From assembly GCF_003352085.1 (NCBI RefSeq), contig NZ_CP025804.1:806001-870000 (forward strand): a stretch of DNA of 64,000 nt, in the 5' to 3' direction. Source of the stretch: Sulfitobacter sp. SK012 (GTDB taxonomy: Bacteria; Pseudomonadota; Alphaproteobacteria; Rhodobacterales; Rhodobacteraceae). Both the position numbers and the translations under genes were made by a program. Positions within the stretch are counted from its first letter, which is position 1; each line of letters opens with the position of its first letter. Of this stretch, positions 32,992-41,490 are shown in pieces. A model generated the notes under the pieces. It was not told the origin of the DNA. It saw only the letters and a program-made list of their open reading frames with translations, and made no database searches.

Positions 32992-33588
32992 ATGAAGCTT
33001 CTGACAAGCATGCTGTTTTGCTGCGCCCTGTTGGTGGGATGTGCCGAAAAGGGCAAAGAATCATCTCAAGAACAGATCGCGAGTAGCATTTATCGCTCTG
33101 GCACACAGCCGACGCTGACTGTCTTTACCATGATCAACAACCGCAGCGGCCAAGGTGCGCACACGGCGCTGTTGGTCAATGCTTCGCAGACGGTTCTGTT
33201 TGATCCAGCGGGCTCTTTTAACCACCCGGACGTGCCAGCAAGCGGTGATGTGCTTTATGGAATGTCGCCGAGTTGGGTGCAGATCTATAAGTCCGCCCAT
33301 GCACGCAGCCTATTTCATGTGGTCAGCCAAGAAATCGCCGTGACGCCTGCGCAAGCTGAACGTGCGTTGCAGTTGGTTCAGGCAAAAGGCTCGGTTCCTT
33401 CAGCCATGTGCGCGAGTGCCACCACGGGCATCCTTCGCGAGATACCTGGATTTGAGGATATTAGATCAGGGTTTTATCCAACCGCTCTGATGAAGCAGAT
33501 GCAGGTGCGCCCCGGTGTTAGCACAACGCGCTATTATGAAAACGACGACGGCAATGTTGTCGACGGTGTGCAGGGACAACTGCAGTAA
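32992..33588 (+). CDS. lipoprotein, possible permuted papain-like fold
   Basis: Exported lipoprotein of 198 aa: signal peptide with lipobox LVGC, so lipidation at Cys17. The mature part has a His in GAHTALLVN (about 56-64), a FDPAGSF element, and a Cys in SAMCASATTGIL (about 137-148) followed by IPGF. His before Cys, with these contexts, recalls permuted NlpC/P60 (LRAT/YiiX-like) hydrolases, but this is only a motif-level guess. A GGAGG ribosome site precedes the ATG. It is convergent with azlD, three bases apart. Confidence 0.78.
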   Translation: MKLLTSMLFCCALLVGCAEKGKESSQEQIASSIYRSGTQPTLTVFTMINNRSGQGAHTALLVNASQTVLFDPAGSFNHPDVPASGDVLYGMSPSWVQIYKSAHARSLFHVVSQEIAVTPAQAERALQLVQAKGSVPSAMCASATTGILREIPGFEDIRSGFYPTALMKQMQVRPGVSTTRYYENDDGNVVDGVQGQLQ

Positions 33589-33591
33589 GCC

Positions 33592-33918
33592 CTAGCCGAT
33601 CAGGTAGAGCAGCCCATAAAGCGTGACGGCACCGCTAAAGATCGCCAGCAGTACATTTTTTGTGATGACCCCAACTGTCAGCGTTACTGTGGCGGCGGCC
33701 AATCTGGGCATATCCAACGCGCCATCAGTCGCGGCGGGCCACAAAACTTGCGGGGCCACCAGCGCAGGCAGAATTGCCACCGCAGTGTAGCGCAGGTGAC
33801 GCAGCAACCAAGCCGGCATCGCGCGGTCGCCCACCAGCCCGATAAAGACAAAGCGCAAGCCAAAGCTGCCGATCCCTAGGCCAATGATGATGAACCACAA
33901 GGTTGATGTTTCAATCAT
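33592..33918 (-). CDS. azlD: AzlD family branched-chain amino acid exporter subunit
   Basis: Small inner-membrane protein (108 aa, four helices) of the AzlD family. With AzlC it forms an exporter for branched-chain amino acids or analogues; E. coli YgaH is the small subunit of the valine exporter YgaZH. LRYTAVAILPALVAPQVLW (about 42-60) is typical. It overlaps azlC by eight bases and follows it in the same transcript. Confidence 0.9.
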   Translation of the reverse strand: MIETSTLWFIIIGLGIGSFGLRFVFIGLVGDRAMPAWLLRHLRYTAVAILPALVAPQVLWPAATDGALDMPRLAAATVTLTVGVITKNVLLAIFSGAVTLYGLLYLIG

Positions 33919-34630
33919 GGATGCGCCCCCGCCGTTCTAACCAAAGTTCAGTTTGAGCGCCTGCCATCATGCCTGCCAGACCGGCCACAATGAGGCCTAG
34001 TGAGTATGGAATTTGGGTGGCCAGCAGGCTGACCAGTACCGCCACGAAGGCGGCGACAACATGTGCGACGGTCCGAAACATTGGCGCGATCATAGCAAGG
34101 AAAGCGATGGGGATCGCGAAATCCAGTGCCAGCGCTTCCGGGATCTGTGCGCCGACCAACGCGCCAACAAGCGAAAAAACATACCACAAGGGGACACAGG
34201 AGGTTACTGCACCAAGAAAATAGGCGACGCGCTGGGGTACGCCCATGCCGGGGTCTGATTCAAAGCGGGTCATGGCGACGACATAGGATTGATCGACCAT
34301 GAGGTAGGCACACAGCGCGCGTTGCCACAAAGGAGCAGCCCCAAGATAGGGCGTGAGAGATGCCGAATACATCGCCATTCGCAGGTTAACGGCAAGCGCT
34401 GACACCAGCACAATCGCGGTCGGCGCATTTTCTTGGAGCAACTGCAGGGCGGTGAGTTGCGCAGCCCCTGCAATCACAACGACGGAAAAGGCGAGAGTTT
34501 CAAAAACGTTCAGGCCTGCTTCGGTCGCAATGACGCCAAAAAGCGTGGCAAAAGGGATGATCACAAACACAAACGGCAGACCTGCCAGGACGCCCTGTCG
34601 GTAAGCCGATTTCGTGGTGGTGATGGTCAT
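33911..34630 (-). CDS. azlC: AzlC family branched-chain amino acid exporter subunit
   Basis: Large subunit (239 aa, about seven helices) of the AzlCD exporter. Recognised by the N-terminal GVLAGLPFVFVIIPFATLFG region (about 13-32) and by FSVVVIAGAAQLTALQLL (about 48-65). It is divergent from fdhD with 47 bases between the likely starts, so regulation may be shared. No Lrp-type regulator is adjacent. Confidence 0.9.
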   Translation of the reverse strand: MTITTTKSAYRQGVLAGLPFVFVIIPFATLFGVIATEAGLNVFETLAFSVVVIAGAAQLTALQLLQENAPTAIVLVSALAVNLRMAMYSASLTPYLGAAPLWQRALCAYLMVDQSYVVAMTRFESDPGMGVPQRVAYFLGAVTSCVPLWYVFSLVGALVGAQIPEALALDFAIPIAFLAMIAPMFRTVAHVVAAFVAVLVSLLATQIPYSLGLIVAGLAGMMAGAQTELWLERRGRIHD

Positions 34631-34677
34631 GCAAAGCCCCTAGATTGTATGCAATCGGTAGCGCTTGTCCGGAGGGG

Positions 34678-35565
34678 ATGCAATTGGCTCGATACGACGA
34701 TCTTGACGGATACATCATTGCGCCTGATCCCGCAGCGACGCGGTTGACGCGTTTGGTGCAGGGTGTTGATCATTTAGGGGCCAAGACAGACATCCGTGTT
34801 GTCGAAGAGCGCCCCCTGACGATTTTTCTGAACGCGCAGGAAATCGTGACCGCGATGACTATTGGCGACTATCCCGACTATCTTGCGCTTGGGTTTCTGC
34901 GCAATCAGGGGATGTTGCAGGACAGCGACGTGATCAAGGGCGTCGATTATGACGAAGAGTTAGAAACCGTGGTTGTCCGCACCGAGCGCGCCACGGACTA
35001 CGAGGACAAGATGCGCCGTAAAACGCGGACCAGCGGATGTGCTGTTGGCACCGTATTCGGCGATATGATGGAGGGACTAGAAGGTGTGCAGCTGGCCGCA
35101 AGTCCGGTCCGGACATCATGCCTTTATGCCTTGTCAGCGCGGATCAATCGGACGCCGAGCCTTTATCTGGAGGCGGGGGCGATCCATGGCACGGTGCTGT
35201 GTCAGGGGGATCAGCCGCTGGTTTATATGGAAGACGTGGGCCGCCATAATGCCGTCGACAAGATCGCCGGTTGGATGCTGGCGACGGGCACTAGAGCTGA
35301 TGACAAAATCCTTTACACGACCGGGCGGCTTACCTCCGAGATGGTGATCAAGACGGCGATGATGGGCATTCCGGTGTTGGCGTCGCGGTCTGGTTTCACC
35401 GCGTGGGGCGTAGAAATCGCGCAATCTGTGGGGTTGACGTTGATTGGTCGGATGCGGGGACAGCGGTTTGTTTGCCTTGCGGGCGAAGACCGTCTGATCC
35501 GGGACGCGGACCCGACCGCAATCAAAGATGAACCAAGCAAGAGCGGGCGCAAGGGTGCTGCATGA
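34678..35565 (+). CDS. fdhD: formate dehydrogenase accessory sulfurtransferase FdhD
   Basis: Carries sulfur from a cysteine desulfurase to the molybdenum cofactor of formate dehydrogenase. The 295-residue protein has EERPLTIFLN (about 43-52), GRHNAVDKIAGW (about 193-204) and LTSEMVIKTAMMGIPVLASRS, all FdhD features. In the cysteine motif, only the first Cys is present (TSGCAVG); the second of the usual CxxC is replaced by Gly. ATG 34678 sits very close to GGAGG, so a TTG at 34684 may be the true start. It opens a molybdenum cofactor operon whose members overlap by four bases. Confidence 0.9.
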   Translation: MQLARYDDLDGYIIAPDPAATRLTRLVQGVDHLGAKTDIRVVEERPLTIFLNAQEIVTAMTIGDYPDYLALGFLRNQGMLQDSDVIKGVDYDEELETVVVRTERATDYEDKMRRKTRTSGCAVGTVFGDMMEGLEGVQLAASPVRTSCLYALSARINRTPSLYLEAGAIHGTVLCQGDQPLVYMEDVGRHNAVDKIAGWMLATGTRADDKILYTTGRLTSEMVIKTAMMGIPVLASRSGFTAWGVEIAQSVGLTLIGRMRGQRFVCLAGEDRLIRDADPTAIKDEPSKSGRKGAA

Positions 35566-35861
35566 GTGACGTCGTTCAAATGCGCGGCACCGTCCGAACC
35601 GAGATGTTGCAACGCGTGATGCTGAGTTGGGCGTGTCCACATCGTGGTCTCCGCCAAAAGCCGATCCGCGCTGCTTTGTTTATGCTTGTCTGGACCGCTT
35701 TCGGTGTGATGGTTGATCTCGACATGGCGGGGCTTAAATTCTGGATAGGCCCGGTAACTGCGCTGTTTTTATGCGTCGCTTCTTGTCTGATCTCGTGGTT
35801 TTCGGCCATTGAGGTTTTCGACGAATTGATGGGACAGCAGGGCGAAGGTGAGGCCACATGA
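35562..35861 (+). CDS. small membrane protein in molybdenum cofactor operon
   Basis: A 99-residue protein with two membrane helices (about 37-53 and 59-81) and short soluble ends. The ATGA overlaps with fdhD upstream and mobA downstream show that it belongs to the operon. No family recognised and no clear reason for a membrane protein in this pathway. Confidence 0.72.
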   Translation: MSDVVQMRGTVRTEMLQRVMLSWACPHRGLRQKPIRAALFMLVWTAFGVMVDLDMAGLKFWIGPVTALFLCVASCLISWFSAIEVFDELMGQQGEGEAT

Positions 35862-36460
35862 AACAACCTCTCGGTGTGATCCTCGCTGGCGGCCAGGCCA
35901 CGCGTATGGGGGGGGGCGATAAGGGCCTGCTGCGATTGGGCGGTCAGACTTTATTGGCCCGTGTGATCGATCGGCTGGAGCCGCAAGTGGCGGGTCTTGC
36001 CTTGAATGCGAATGGTGACGCGGACCGTTTTGCGGAATTTGGACTGCCTGTGATTGGCGACAGCATTGAAGGCTTTGCTGGACCGTTGGCCGGGGTTTTA
36101 GCGGGGCTTGATTGGGCCGCGACACAAGGGGCAGATGCGATTGTGACTGCCGCTGCGGATACGCCTTTTTTCCCCTGTGATCTTGTCCCGCAGTTGCTGG
36201 CTGCTTCAGAGGGGCGATTGCATCCCTTAGCGCTCGCCGCGACTCCTCATCCTACACGGGGAACCGCGCGACATCCGACCTTTGGTCTTTGGCCTGTTGC
36301 TTTGCGCAATGATCTGCGCGCGGCGCTGCAGTGCGGTTTGCGCAAAGTTGTCCTGTGGAGCGATACCCATAACGGCGCAGAGGCGGTATTCCCTGAGGAA
36401 GCCGCATTTTTCAATGTGAATACCCCCGACGATCTGGCCCATGCAGAGGCGATGTTATGA
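35858..36460 (+). CDS. mobA: molybdenum cofactor guanylyltransferase
   Basis: Adds GMP to molybdopterin, forming the guanine dinucleotide cofactor used by formate dehydrogenases and DMSO reductase-type enzymes. The 200-residue protein begins with the nucleotidyltransferase motif LAGGQATRMGGGDKGLLRLG (about 8-27) and has AAADTPFFPCDL (about 98-109) with the metal-binding Asp. Overlaps of four bases with both neighbours. Confidence 0.93.
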   Translation: MKQPLGVILAGGQATRMGGGDKGLLRLGGQTLLARVIDRLEPQVAGLALNANGDADRFAEFGLPVIGDSIEGFAGPLAGVLAGLDWAATQGADAIVTAAADTPFFPCDLVPQLLAASEGRLHPLALAATPHPTRGTARHPTFGLWPVALRNDLRAALQCGLRKVVLWSDTHNGAEAVFPEEAAFFNVNTPDDLAHAEAML

Positions 36461-36948
36461 GAATTTATGGTGTCGTTGGTTGGAAGAACGCTGGCAAAAC
36501 CGGGCTGATGGAACGCCTTGTTACCGAAATTACCGGGCGTGGTTTGAGCGTATCCACAGTCAAACACGCACATCACAGCTTTGACGTCGACCACCCCGGC
36601 AAGGACAGCTTTCGCCACCGCACTGCTGGGGCGACCGAAGTGTTGCTGGCTTCGCGGAACCGATTTGCGCTGATGCATGAGATGAAGGGCGAAGATGAGC
36701 CAACTTTGGACGTGCTTCTGGGCAAGCTCGCACCCGTCGATCTGGTATTGATCGAAGGCTACAAGCGCGATGCTCACCCCAAGATCGAGGCGTATCGTGC
36801 TGAAACGGGCAATCCGTTAATTGGGACGGATGATCCCACGGTGCGCGCAATGGCAAGTGATACGGAAATCACGTTTGATCGGCCCGTATTTGAGTTGGAT
36901 GATACTGTGGCGATTGCGGATTTCATTCTGGCTGAGGTTGGATTGTGA
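36457..36948 (+). CDS. mobB: molybdopterin-guanine dinucleotide biosynthesis protein B
   Basis: GTP-binding helper of MobA, 163 aa. The P-loop is GWKNAGKTGL (about 6-15), with Asn-Ala in place of the more usual Gly-Ser; the TVKHAHHSFDVDHPGKDSFR element (about 33-52) and LVLIEGYKRDAHPKIE (about 96-111) are characteristic. The stop overlaps the moeA fusion gene by four bases. Confidence 0.93.
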   Translation: MRIYGVVGWKNAGKTGLMERLVTEITGRGLSVSTVKHAHHSFDVDHPGKDSFRHRTAGATEVLLASRNRFALMHEMKGEDEPTLDVLLGKLAPVDLVLIEGYKRDAHPKIEAYRAETGNPLIGTDDPTVRAMASDTEITFDRPVFELDDTVAIADFILAEVGL

Positions 36949-39011
36949 AACCGTTTGATACGGTTTTGATTGTCGATTGGTCGGGTGGCAACGACACGGG
37001 GCCCAAGCCACGCAAGGACGCGATATGGGCCGGCGTGGTGCGCAACGGTGTCGCAGATGCGCCCGTTTACCTTCGCAATAGGGTCGCGGCAGAAATCTGG
37101 ATCGCAGCGTTTCTTGAAGTGGAGATCGCTGCTGGGCGGCGGGTGTTTGCTGGATTCGATTTCTCCTTTGGATATCCTGTTGGCTTTGCGAAGGCTTTGA
37201 CCGGGCAGGATGATCCGTTGGTGGTTTGGGATTGGTTCGAAGCGCGGATTGAGGATGCGCCTGAGACCAACAACCGCTTTGATCTGGCCGGAGAGATTAA
37301 CAGCACGATGGGAGGCAAAGGGCCGTTCTGGGCGAACGGGCTTGGCCGGGATATCGACGGCTTGCCGCGACGCAAAGATCATTATTACAACCCGTTTCCA
37401 GATCGCCGCGAGGCTGAGCAGCAGGCCAAAGGTACGTTCACTTGCTGGCAAATGGCGGGTGCCGGAGCGGTGGGCAGTCAGACGTTTATGGGCCTGCCGG
37501 TGTTGGCGCGTCTGCGCCGCCAGTTTGCAAAACAGGTGCGCGTTTGGCCATTTGAACCGCTTCATCGTGACGTCGCTTTTGTTGAAATCTGGCCATCGTT
37601 GACCGTCGGGCCAGCTCCTGAGGGGCAGATCAAAGATAGTTGGCAGGTGTCAGAACTTGCATCACAAATCGCTGCTCTCGACGCAGATGACCTGGGCGGG
37701 ATGTTGGATGTCGAAGCGCCGCGAGAAGGGGCCATTTTCGGAGTCGGGTTTGAGGATGCGCTTCGGGGTGGGCTGCGCCTGAGAAATGATTGTTTTGCCC
37801 TGCCGCGTGGTGTGCATTGGACACCCGTCGATGACGCGCTGGATCTTTTGCAAGGCCGGCTGCGTGTTGTCGTTCGAGAAGAAAAAATCACGCTGAGCGC
37901 GGCGCTTGGACGGGTTAGTTCCCATGCGGTTGAAGCGAAGCGCGCAAACCCGCCTTTGGCGAACACGGCGGTGGATGGCTACGGTTTTGCTGGCGGGCGT
38001 GGACCCAGCGCGCATCAAATTCCATTGGTATCTGGTCGTGCTGCTGCGGGCGATGCGCCGGGCGCAGTGCCGGACGGCCAGGCGATCCGAGTGCTGACCG
38101 GTGCTGCGTTGCCTGAAGGCGTTGATACGGTGATTTTGCAAGAAGATGTCACGGTGAGCGACGGAGCAATTTGTTTTACTGGCCCACTAAAACAGGGCGC
38201 GAATACTCGACGTGCGGGCGAGGATGTCGGCGCTGGTGATCAGGTTCTGGCGGCAGGGCGGCGAATCACAGCGTCAGACCTTGCCCTGCTCGCGGCGACG
38301 GATGTGTCTGAGATCGTCGTGCGTGTTCCCTTGCGGGTGGGAGTATTGTCCACAGGCGATGAGTTGGTCGAGCCCGGAGAGATCGCGCACCCCGGTCAGA
38401 TATATGACGCAAACCGACCAATGCTGTTAGGGCTTTTGGCGCAGATGGGCCATGACCCTGTCGATCTTGGGCGCGCGCCTGATAACCGAGATACCCTGCG
38501 GCACATGCTGGATGATGCCGCGGGAAAAGTGGATGCGATCTTGACCAGTGGTGGTGCGTCTGCCGGGGATGAAGACCACGTGTCGGCACTGCTGAGCGAG
38601 GCTGGTGCGATGACATTATGGCGCATCGCGATCAAGCCAGGGCGGCCGCTTGCGCTTGGGGTGTGGGACGGTATTCCGGTGTTTGGATTGCCGGGAAACC
38701 CTGTTGCAGCGATGGTTTGTACGCTCCTCTTTACGCGACCAGCGCTGGCTGTAATGGCAGGCGAGGACTGGCCCAGCCCACAAGGGTTCGATGTGCCAGC
38801 CGCATTTGAAAAACGAAAAAAACCGGGGCGCCGCGAGTATCTGCGTGCACGGATGCGCGACGGCAAGATTGAGGCTTTTCCATCTGAAGGGTCAGGACGT
38901 ATTAGCGGCCTTAGTTGGGCCGAAGGGTTGGTCGAGCTATCGGAAGAAGCTCGGGACATTGCTCCCGGCGACATGGTTCGTTTCATCCCATACGCGTCGT
39001 TTGGAATTTGA
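36945..39011 (+). CDS. moeA: fusion of a DWSGG domain with MoeA molybdopterin molybdotransferase
   Basis: A single 688-residue frame joining two domains. Residues about 285-688 are MoeA, which inserts molybdate into adenylated molybdopterin: TAVDGYGF, STGDELVEPGE, TSGGASAGDEDHV, IKPGRPLALG and GLPGNPVAAMVC are all present. Residues 1-280 form a different domain opening with VLIVDWSGGNDTGP, with VFAGFDFSFGYPVGF at about 67-81 and FVEIWPS at about 209-215, recalling an RNase H-like (DUF429-like) fold; its role is unknown. The order after mobA-mobB suggests it also acts in cofactor insertion. Confidence 0.85.
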   Translation: MKPFDTVLIVDWSGGNDTGPKPRKDAIWAGVVRNGVADAPVYLRNRVAAEIWIAAFLEVEIAAGRRVFAGFDFSFGYPVGFAKALTGQDDPLVVWDWFEARIEDAPETNNRFDLAGEINSTMGGKGPFWANGLGRDIDGLPRRKDHYYNPFPDRREAEQQAKGTFTCWQMAGAGAVGSQTFMGLPVLARLRRQFAKQVRVWPFEPLHRDVAFVEIWPSLTVGPAPEGQIKDSWQVSELASQIAALDADDLGGMLDVEAPREGAIFGVGFEDALRGGLRLRNDCFALPRGVHWTPVDDALDLLQGRLRVVVREEKITLSAALGRVSSHAVEAKRANPPLANTAVDGYGFAGGRGPSAHQIPLVSGRAAAGDAPGAVPDGQAIRVLTGAALPEGVDTVILQEDVTVSDGAICFTGPLKQGANTRRAGEDVGAGDQVLAAGRRITASDLALLAATDVSEIVVRVPLRVGVLSTGDELVEPGEIAHPGQIYDANRPMLLGLLAQMGHDPVDLGRAPDNRDTLRHMLDDAAGKVDAILTSGGASAGDEDHVSALLSEAGAMTLWRIAIKPGRPLALGVWDGIPVFGLPGNPVAAMVCTLLFTRPALAVMAGEDWPSPQGFDVPAAFEKRKKPGRREYLRARMRDGKIEAFPSEGSGRISGLSWAEGLVELSEEARDIAPGDMVRFIPYASFGI

Positions 39012-39041
39012 ATCCAAAGCACGCCAAATGCATGGTCTTAG

Positions 39042-39329
39042 GTGCAAAGCGACGGGGCTTTGGTGTCTTGGCGCGTTTTGCCGCCGCCGGACGTTTCAAC
39101 GCCACCTTTGTTGAGGGGGCACCGCGCGATCGTATTGCGTGTCGCGTTAGAATCGGCCGAGGCTGTGTTTTCCATTGATTCCGATGATCGCCTGACCACG
39201 TCCGATCTGGGTCAGATCAGGGTGACAGGCGGCGAAATGGCAGGGGCAGCGGCAATGTTTGAATTGGCAGATGGGACGACGCAAAAAACAGTTTTTGATG
39301 CGCAGAACGCGGCGCAAACTTGCGGTTAG
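39042..39329 (+). CDS. hypothetical small protein
   Basis: A 95-codon frame with GTG start directly after an in-frame stop, 30 bases after the moeA fusion. The second half (VFSIDSDDRLTTSDLGQIRV and GGEMAGAAAMFELADGT) looks like a folded soluble domain with normal codon choice, while the first 35 residues look less natural, so the true start may be internal. No ribosome site is obvious. It could also be the remnant of a longer gene. Confidence 0.42.
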   Translation: MQSDGALVSWRVLPPPDVSTPPLLRGHRAIVLRVALESAEAVFSIDSDDRLTTSDLGQIRVTGGEMAGAAAMFELADGTTQKTVFDAQNAAQTCG

Positions 39330-39333
39330 TGCA

Positions 39334-40392
39334 TTAGTCGAACGTTCCTGCTATCCGGCCCAGTAACATAAAGGCGCGTGCCGTACGGGTATCGGCCAAA
39401 GCAGAAATTTCCCCGTCAGACGCGTCTTTTTCGAAATCGGCAAACAGGCGGTCAAAGCGGCGCAAAAAGTGATGTGCAGCGTCGCGAAAAATTGGATCTT
39501 CCTTCATGCGGCCCGCGGTCAGGGCCAGCGAAGAACGATCTCGTATCCCGCCTAATGCAGCGATTGTGCGGCCACGGGCCCCTTGGCCGAACTGGCGCCA
39601 TACTTCGGGGCGGGCGCGGTCGGGGCGCAGGTCATCCATATAGATGCCTTCTTGGCTCAGTAGGGTCAGCACGTCTTGCGCGGCTTGGATAAGTTGAGCG
39701 GCGCTTCGGTCTTTGAGGGCGCGACGTAGGGCGGCAAACCCAACTTCATCTTCGGCAGTTTCAGGGAAATTGAGTGCGCGGATCAAGTCATCGGTCGCCA
39801 AAGGCAGCGCAATGTCGGCGCTTTGCGTGCCAAGTGCTAGTGCAGGTTGATCATCACGTGGAGGTGCATCGGCCGCGGGGGCCGGGGACGGGCGCACAGG
39901 CTCCTCTCGCCGACTTTGGAACGTTGCAAGTGCCGTCTCTGTTTTACGAGTGGCGGCAGCGATCTCATCAAGCTTGCGGCTCACGGATGGTTCGGTGCGG
40001 AGGTTTTGCCCCTGTTGCTGGGAAATATATGCGTGGCGGATGGCGTCGATTGCTGCCTGTAAACGTTGGCTTTCTTCGCGCATCACACGGCTGGCGCGGG
40101 CGGCCGTTGCCGCAACCCAGATCATCGCGACAGGCATAAAGATTGCCAACATCGTCATCAAGAACCGCAAGGGGCCCTGACCAACAGGAGCAGGTTCTTG
40201 GGGGATGAAGATAAAAAAGATCGCCGTACCAAGAAGCCAAATGGCGGATAGGGCAAGGGCCACCACCTCGATTGCGGAGATGCCGTCGGATCTTGCCTTG
40301 TCGTAGATGCCCAAAGGCGTCGGCCGCGAGGCAGCATTTGATTGCTGCGCCGCGTCAGCGCCGCTGGCTTGGTTTTGGTCGATGTCAGTCAT
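39334..40392 (-). CDS. membrane protein with coiled-coil region, unknown function
   Basis: A 352-residue protein: an N-terminal disordered stretch, two membrane helices (about 42-66 and 79-99), a helical region with coiled-coil character (about 102-170), a Pro/Ala-rich linker (about 170-195) and a C-terminal helical domain (about 205-350). No catalytic motif. I recall similar proteins in other Rhodobacteraceae only as conserved hypotheticals. It begins 24 bases after the greA stop on the same strand and may be cotranscribed. Confidence 0.78.
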   Translation of the reverse strand: MTDIDQNQASGADAAQQSNAASRPTPLGIYDKARSDGISAIEVVALALSAIWLLGTAIFFIFIPQEPAPVGQGPLRFLMTMLAIFMPVAMIWVAATAARASRVMREESQRLQAAIDAIRHAYISQQQGQNLRTEPSVSRKLDEIAAATRKTETALATFQSRREEPVRPSPAPAADAPPRDDQPALALGTQSADIALPLATDDLIRALNFPETAEDEVGFAALRRALKDRSAAQLIQAAQDVLTLLSQEGIYMDDLRPDRARPEVWRQFGQGARGRTIAALGGIRDRSSLALTAGRMKEDPIFRDAAHHFLRRFDRLFADFEKDASDGEISALADTRTARAFMLLGRIAGTFD

Positions 40393-40416
40393 GTCGTTTG
40401 CTCCGCGCCGGTAATA

Positions 40417-40887
40417 TCAGGCGTAAACGATTTTCAGGACCTCGTAGGATTTAATGCCGCCGGGGGTGCGGACTTCGACGCTGTCGCCTTCGTCCTTGCC
40501 AATAAGAGCGCGGGCGATCGGCGATTTGATGTTCAAAAGCCCGTCTTCGATTTTGGCTTCATACTCGCCAACGATTTGATAGGTTTTTTCCTCGTCAGTG
40601 TCTTCGTCCACTACTGTCACGAGCGCGCCGAACTTGATGGTGCCCGAAAGTTTGGCCGGATCGATAACGTCTGCGAGGGAAATTGCACCCTCAAGCTCTT
40701 TGACGCGCCCCTCAATAAAGGACTGCTTTTCTTTCGCTGAGTGGTATTCCGCGTTCTCTGACAGGTCGCCATGTTCGCGCGCCTCTGCAATCGCCTTAAT
40801 AATCGAAGGACGTTCGACAGTTTTCAGATGCTTCAATTCGGTTTCAAGCGCTGTAGCGCCTGAGCGGGTCATCGGGATCTTTTCCAT
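40417..40887 (-). CDS. greA: transcription elongation factor GreA
   Basis: Rescues stalled RNA polymerase by stimulating transcript cleavage. The 156-residue protein has the N-terminal coiled-coil with the acidic tip sequence [20 protein letters not shown] region (DLSENAEY at about 42-49) and the C-terminal FKBP-like domain with [13 protein letters not shown] (about 142-154). Length is as expected. Confidence 0.96.
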   Translation of the reverse strand: MEKIPMTRSGATALETELKHLKTVERPSIIKAIAEAREHGDLSENAEYHSAKEKQSFIEGRVKELEGAISLADVIDPAKLSGTIKFGALVTVVDEDTDEEKTYQIVGEYEAKIEDGLLNIKSPIARALIGKDEGDSVEVRTPGGIKSYEVLKIVYA

Positions 40888-41020
40888 GTCAGCCTGTTCG
40901 CGGTATGCAAGGCGCGCCCCGGTGGGGACCGGGACGCGCGATTTCGGTTGATAGATACCTGACCCAATTGGGCCGCCAATTGCAAGGGGGGATGGGCGAA
41001 GGTCTGCGCATCAACCTGTG

Positions 41021-41401
41021 TCAGATGTATTGAACGACCTCGTATTCGATCCCATCTGCGTCGTGGAAATAGAACCGTTTGCCGGGCTCATAATCTGCAT
41101 GATTGCCGGTTTTGAAGCCTTTGGCGATCACCGCACGTTCAGTCGCATCAAGGTCTTCGACCACCACAGCGATGTGATTTAGCCCACCCGTGGTGAGATA
41201 AGTGTTGGCTTCCTTGGCGGTTTGCGCACCCGGAGAGTAGAGGGCGACATAGTGGCTGTCAGTACCGACGTGTTTTGTGTGGCCGCCAGCCATGGCGTCA
41301 CCTTCCCAGCGTAGGTGCCATCCAAAAATATCTGCCATCCATGCGGCCGTCGCGGCGGGGTCTGAAACGGTGTAGTTGGCGTGTTCAAGCATTGCGGGCA
41401 T
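41021..41401 (-). CDS. VOC family protein (glyoxalase/bleomycin-resistance type)
   Basis: A 126-residue vicinal-oxygen-chelate fold protein. Metal-ligand positions are suggested by LEHANYTV (His near 6), GLNHIAVVVEDLDATE (His near 72) and the late FYFHDADGIEYEVVQY (Glu near 121). Substrate unknown; such proteins act as lyases, dioxygenases or drug binders. Its promoter, between it and the divergent soxR gene, has the 19-bp spacer and operator typical of SoxR targets, so it is probably induced by redox-cycling compounds. The frame runs 11 codons upstream of the chosen start. Confidence 0.85.
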   Translation of the reverse strand: MPAMLEHANYTVSDPAATAAWMADIFGWHLRWEGDAMAGGHTKHVGTDSHYVALYSPGAQTAKEANTYLTTGGLNHIAVVVEDLDATERAVIAKGFKTGNHADYEPGKRFYFHDADGIEYEVVQYI

Positions 41402-41438
41402 TGGTGTTCCTTTCACATTCAATCTGTTGACCACATCA

Positions 41439-41469
41439 GTTCTAATTTCTAAACCTAACTTGAGGTCAA
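41439..41469 (-). promoter_or_regulatory. SoxR-type promoter and operator for the VOC gene
   Basis: On the minus strand, -35 TTGACC (41464-41469) and -10 TAGAAC (41439-41444) are separated by 19 bases, the over-long spacing used by MerR-family activators. The -35 region and spacer read TTGACCTCAAGTTAGG; the left half CCTCAAGTT matches the SoxR consensus fully, while the right half is degenerate. soxR lies 22 bases beyond on the other strand. Confidence 0.72.
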
Positions 41470-41490
41470 GGTATTTCTTTGGGGAAATTT

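Noticed and set aside
36774..37565. Minus-strand frame of 263 codons opposite the MoeA fusion
   Set aside because: Overlaps two convincing genes, unnatural composition, no motif.
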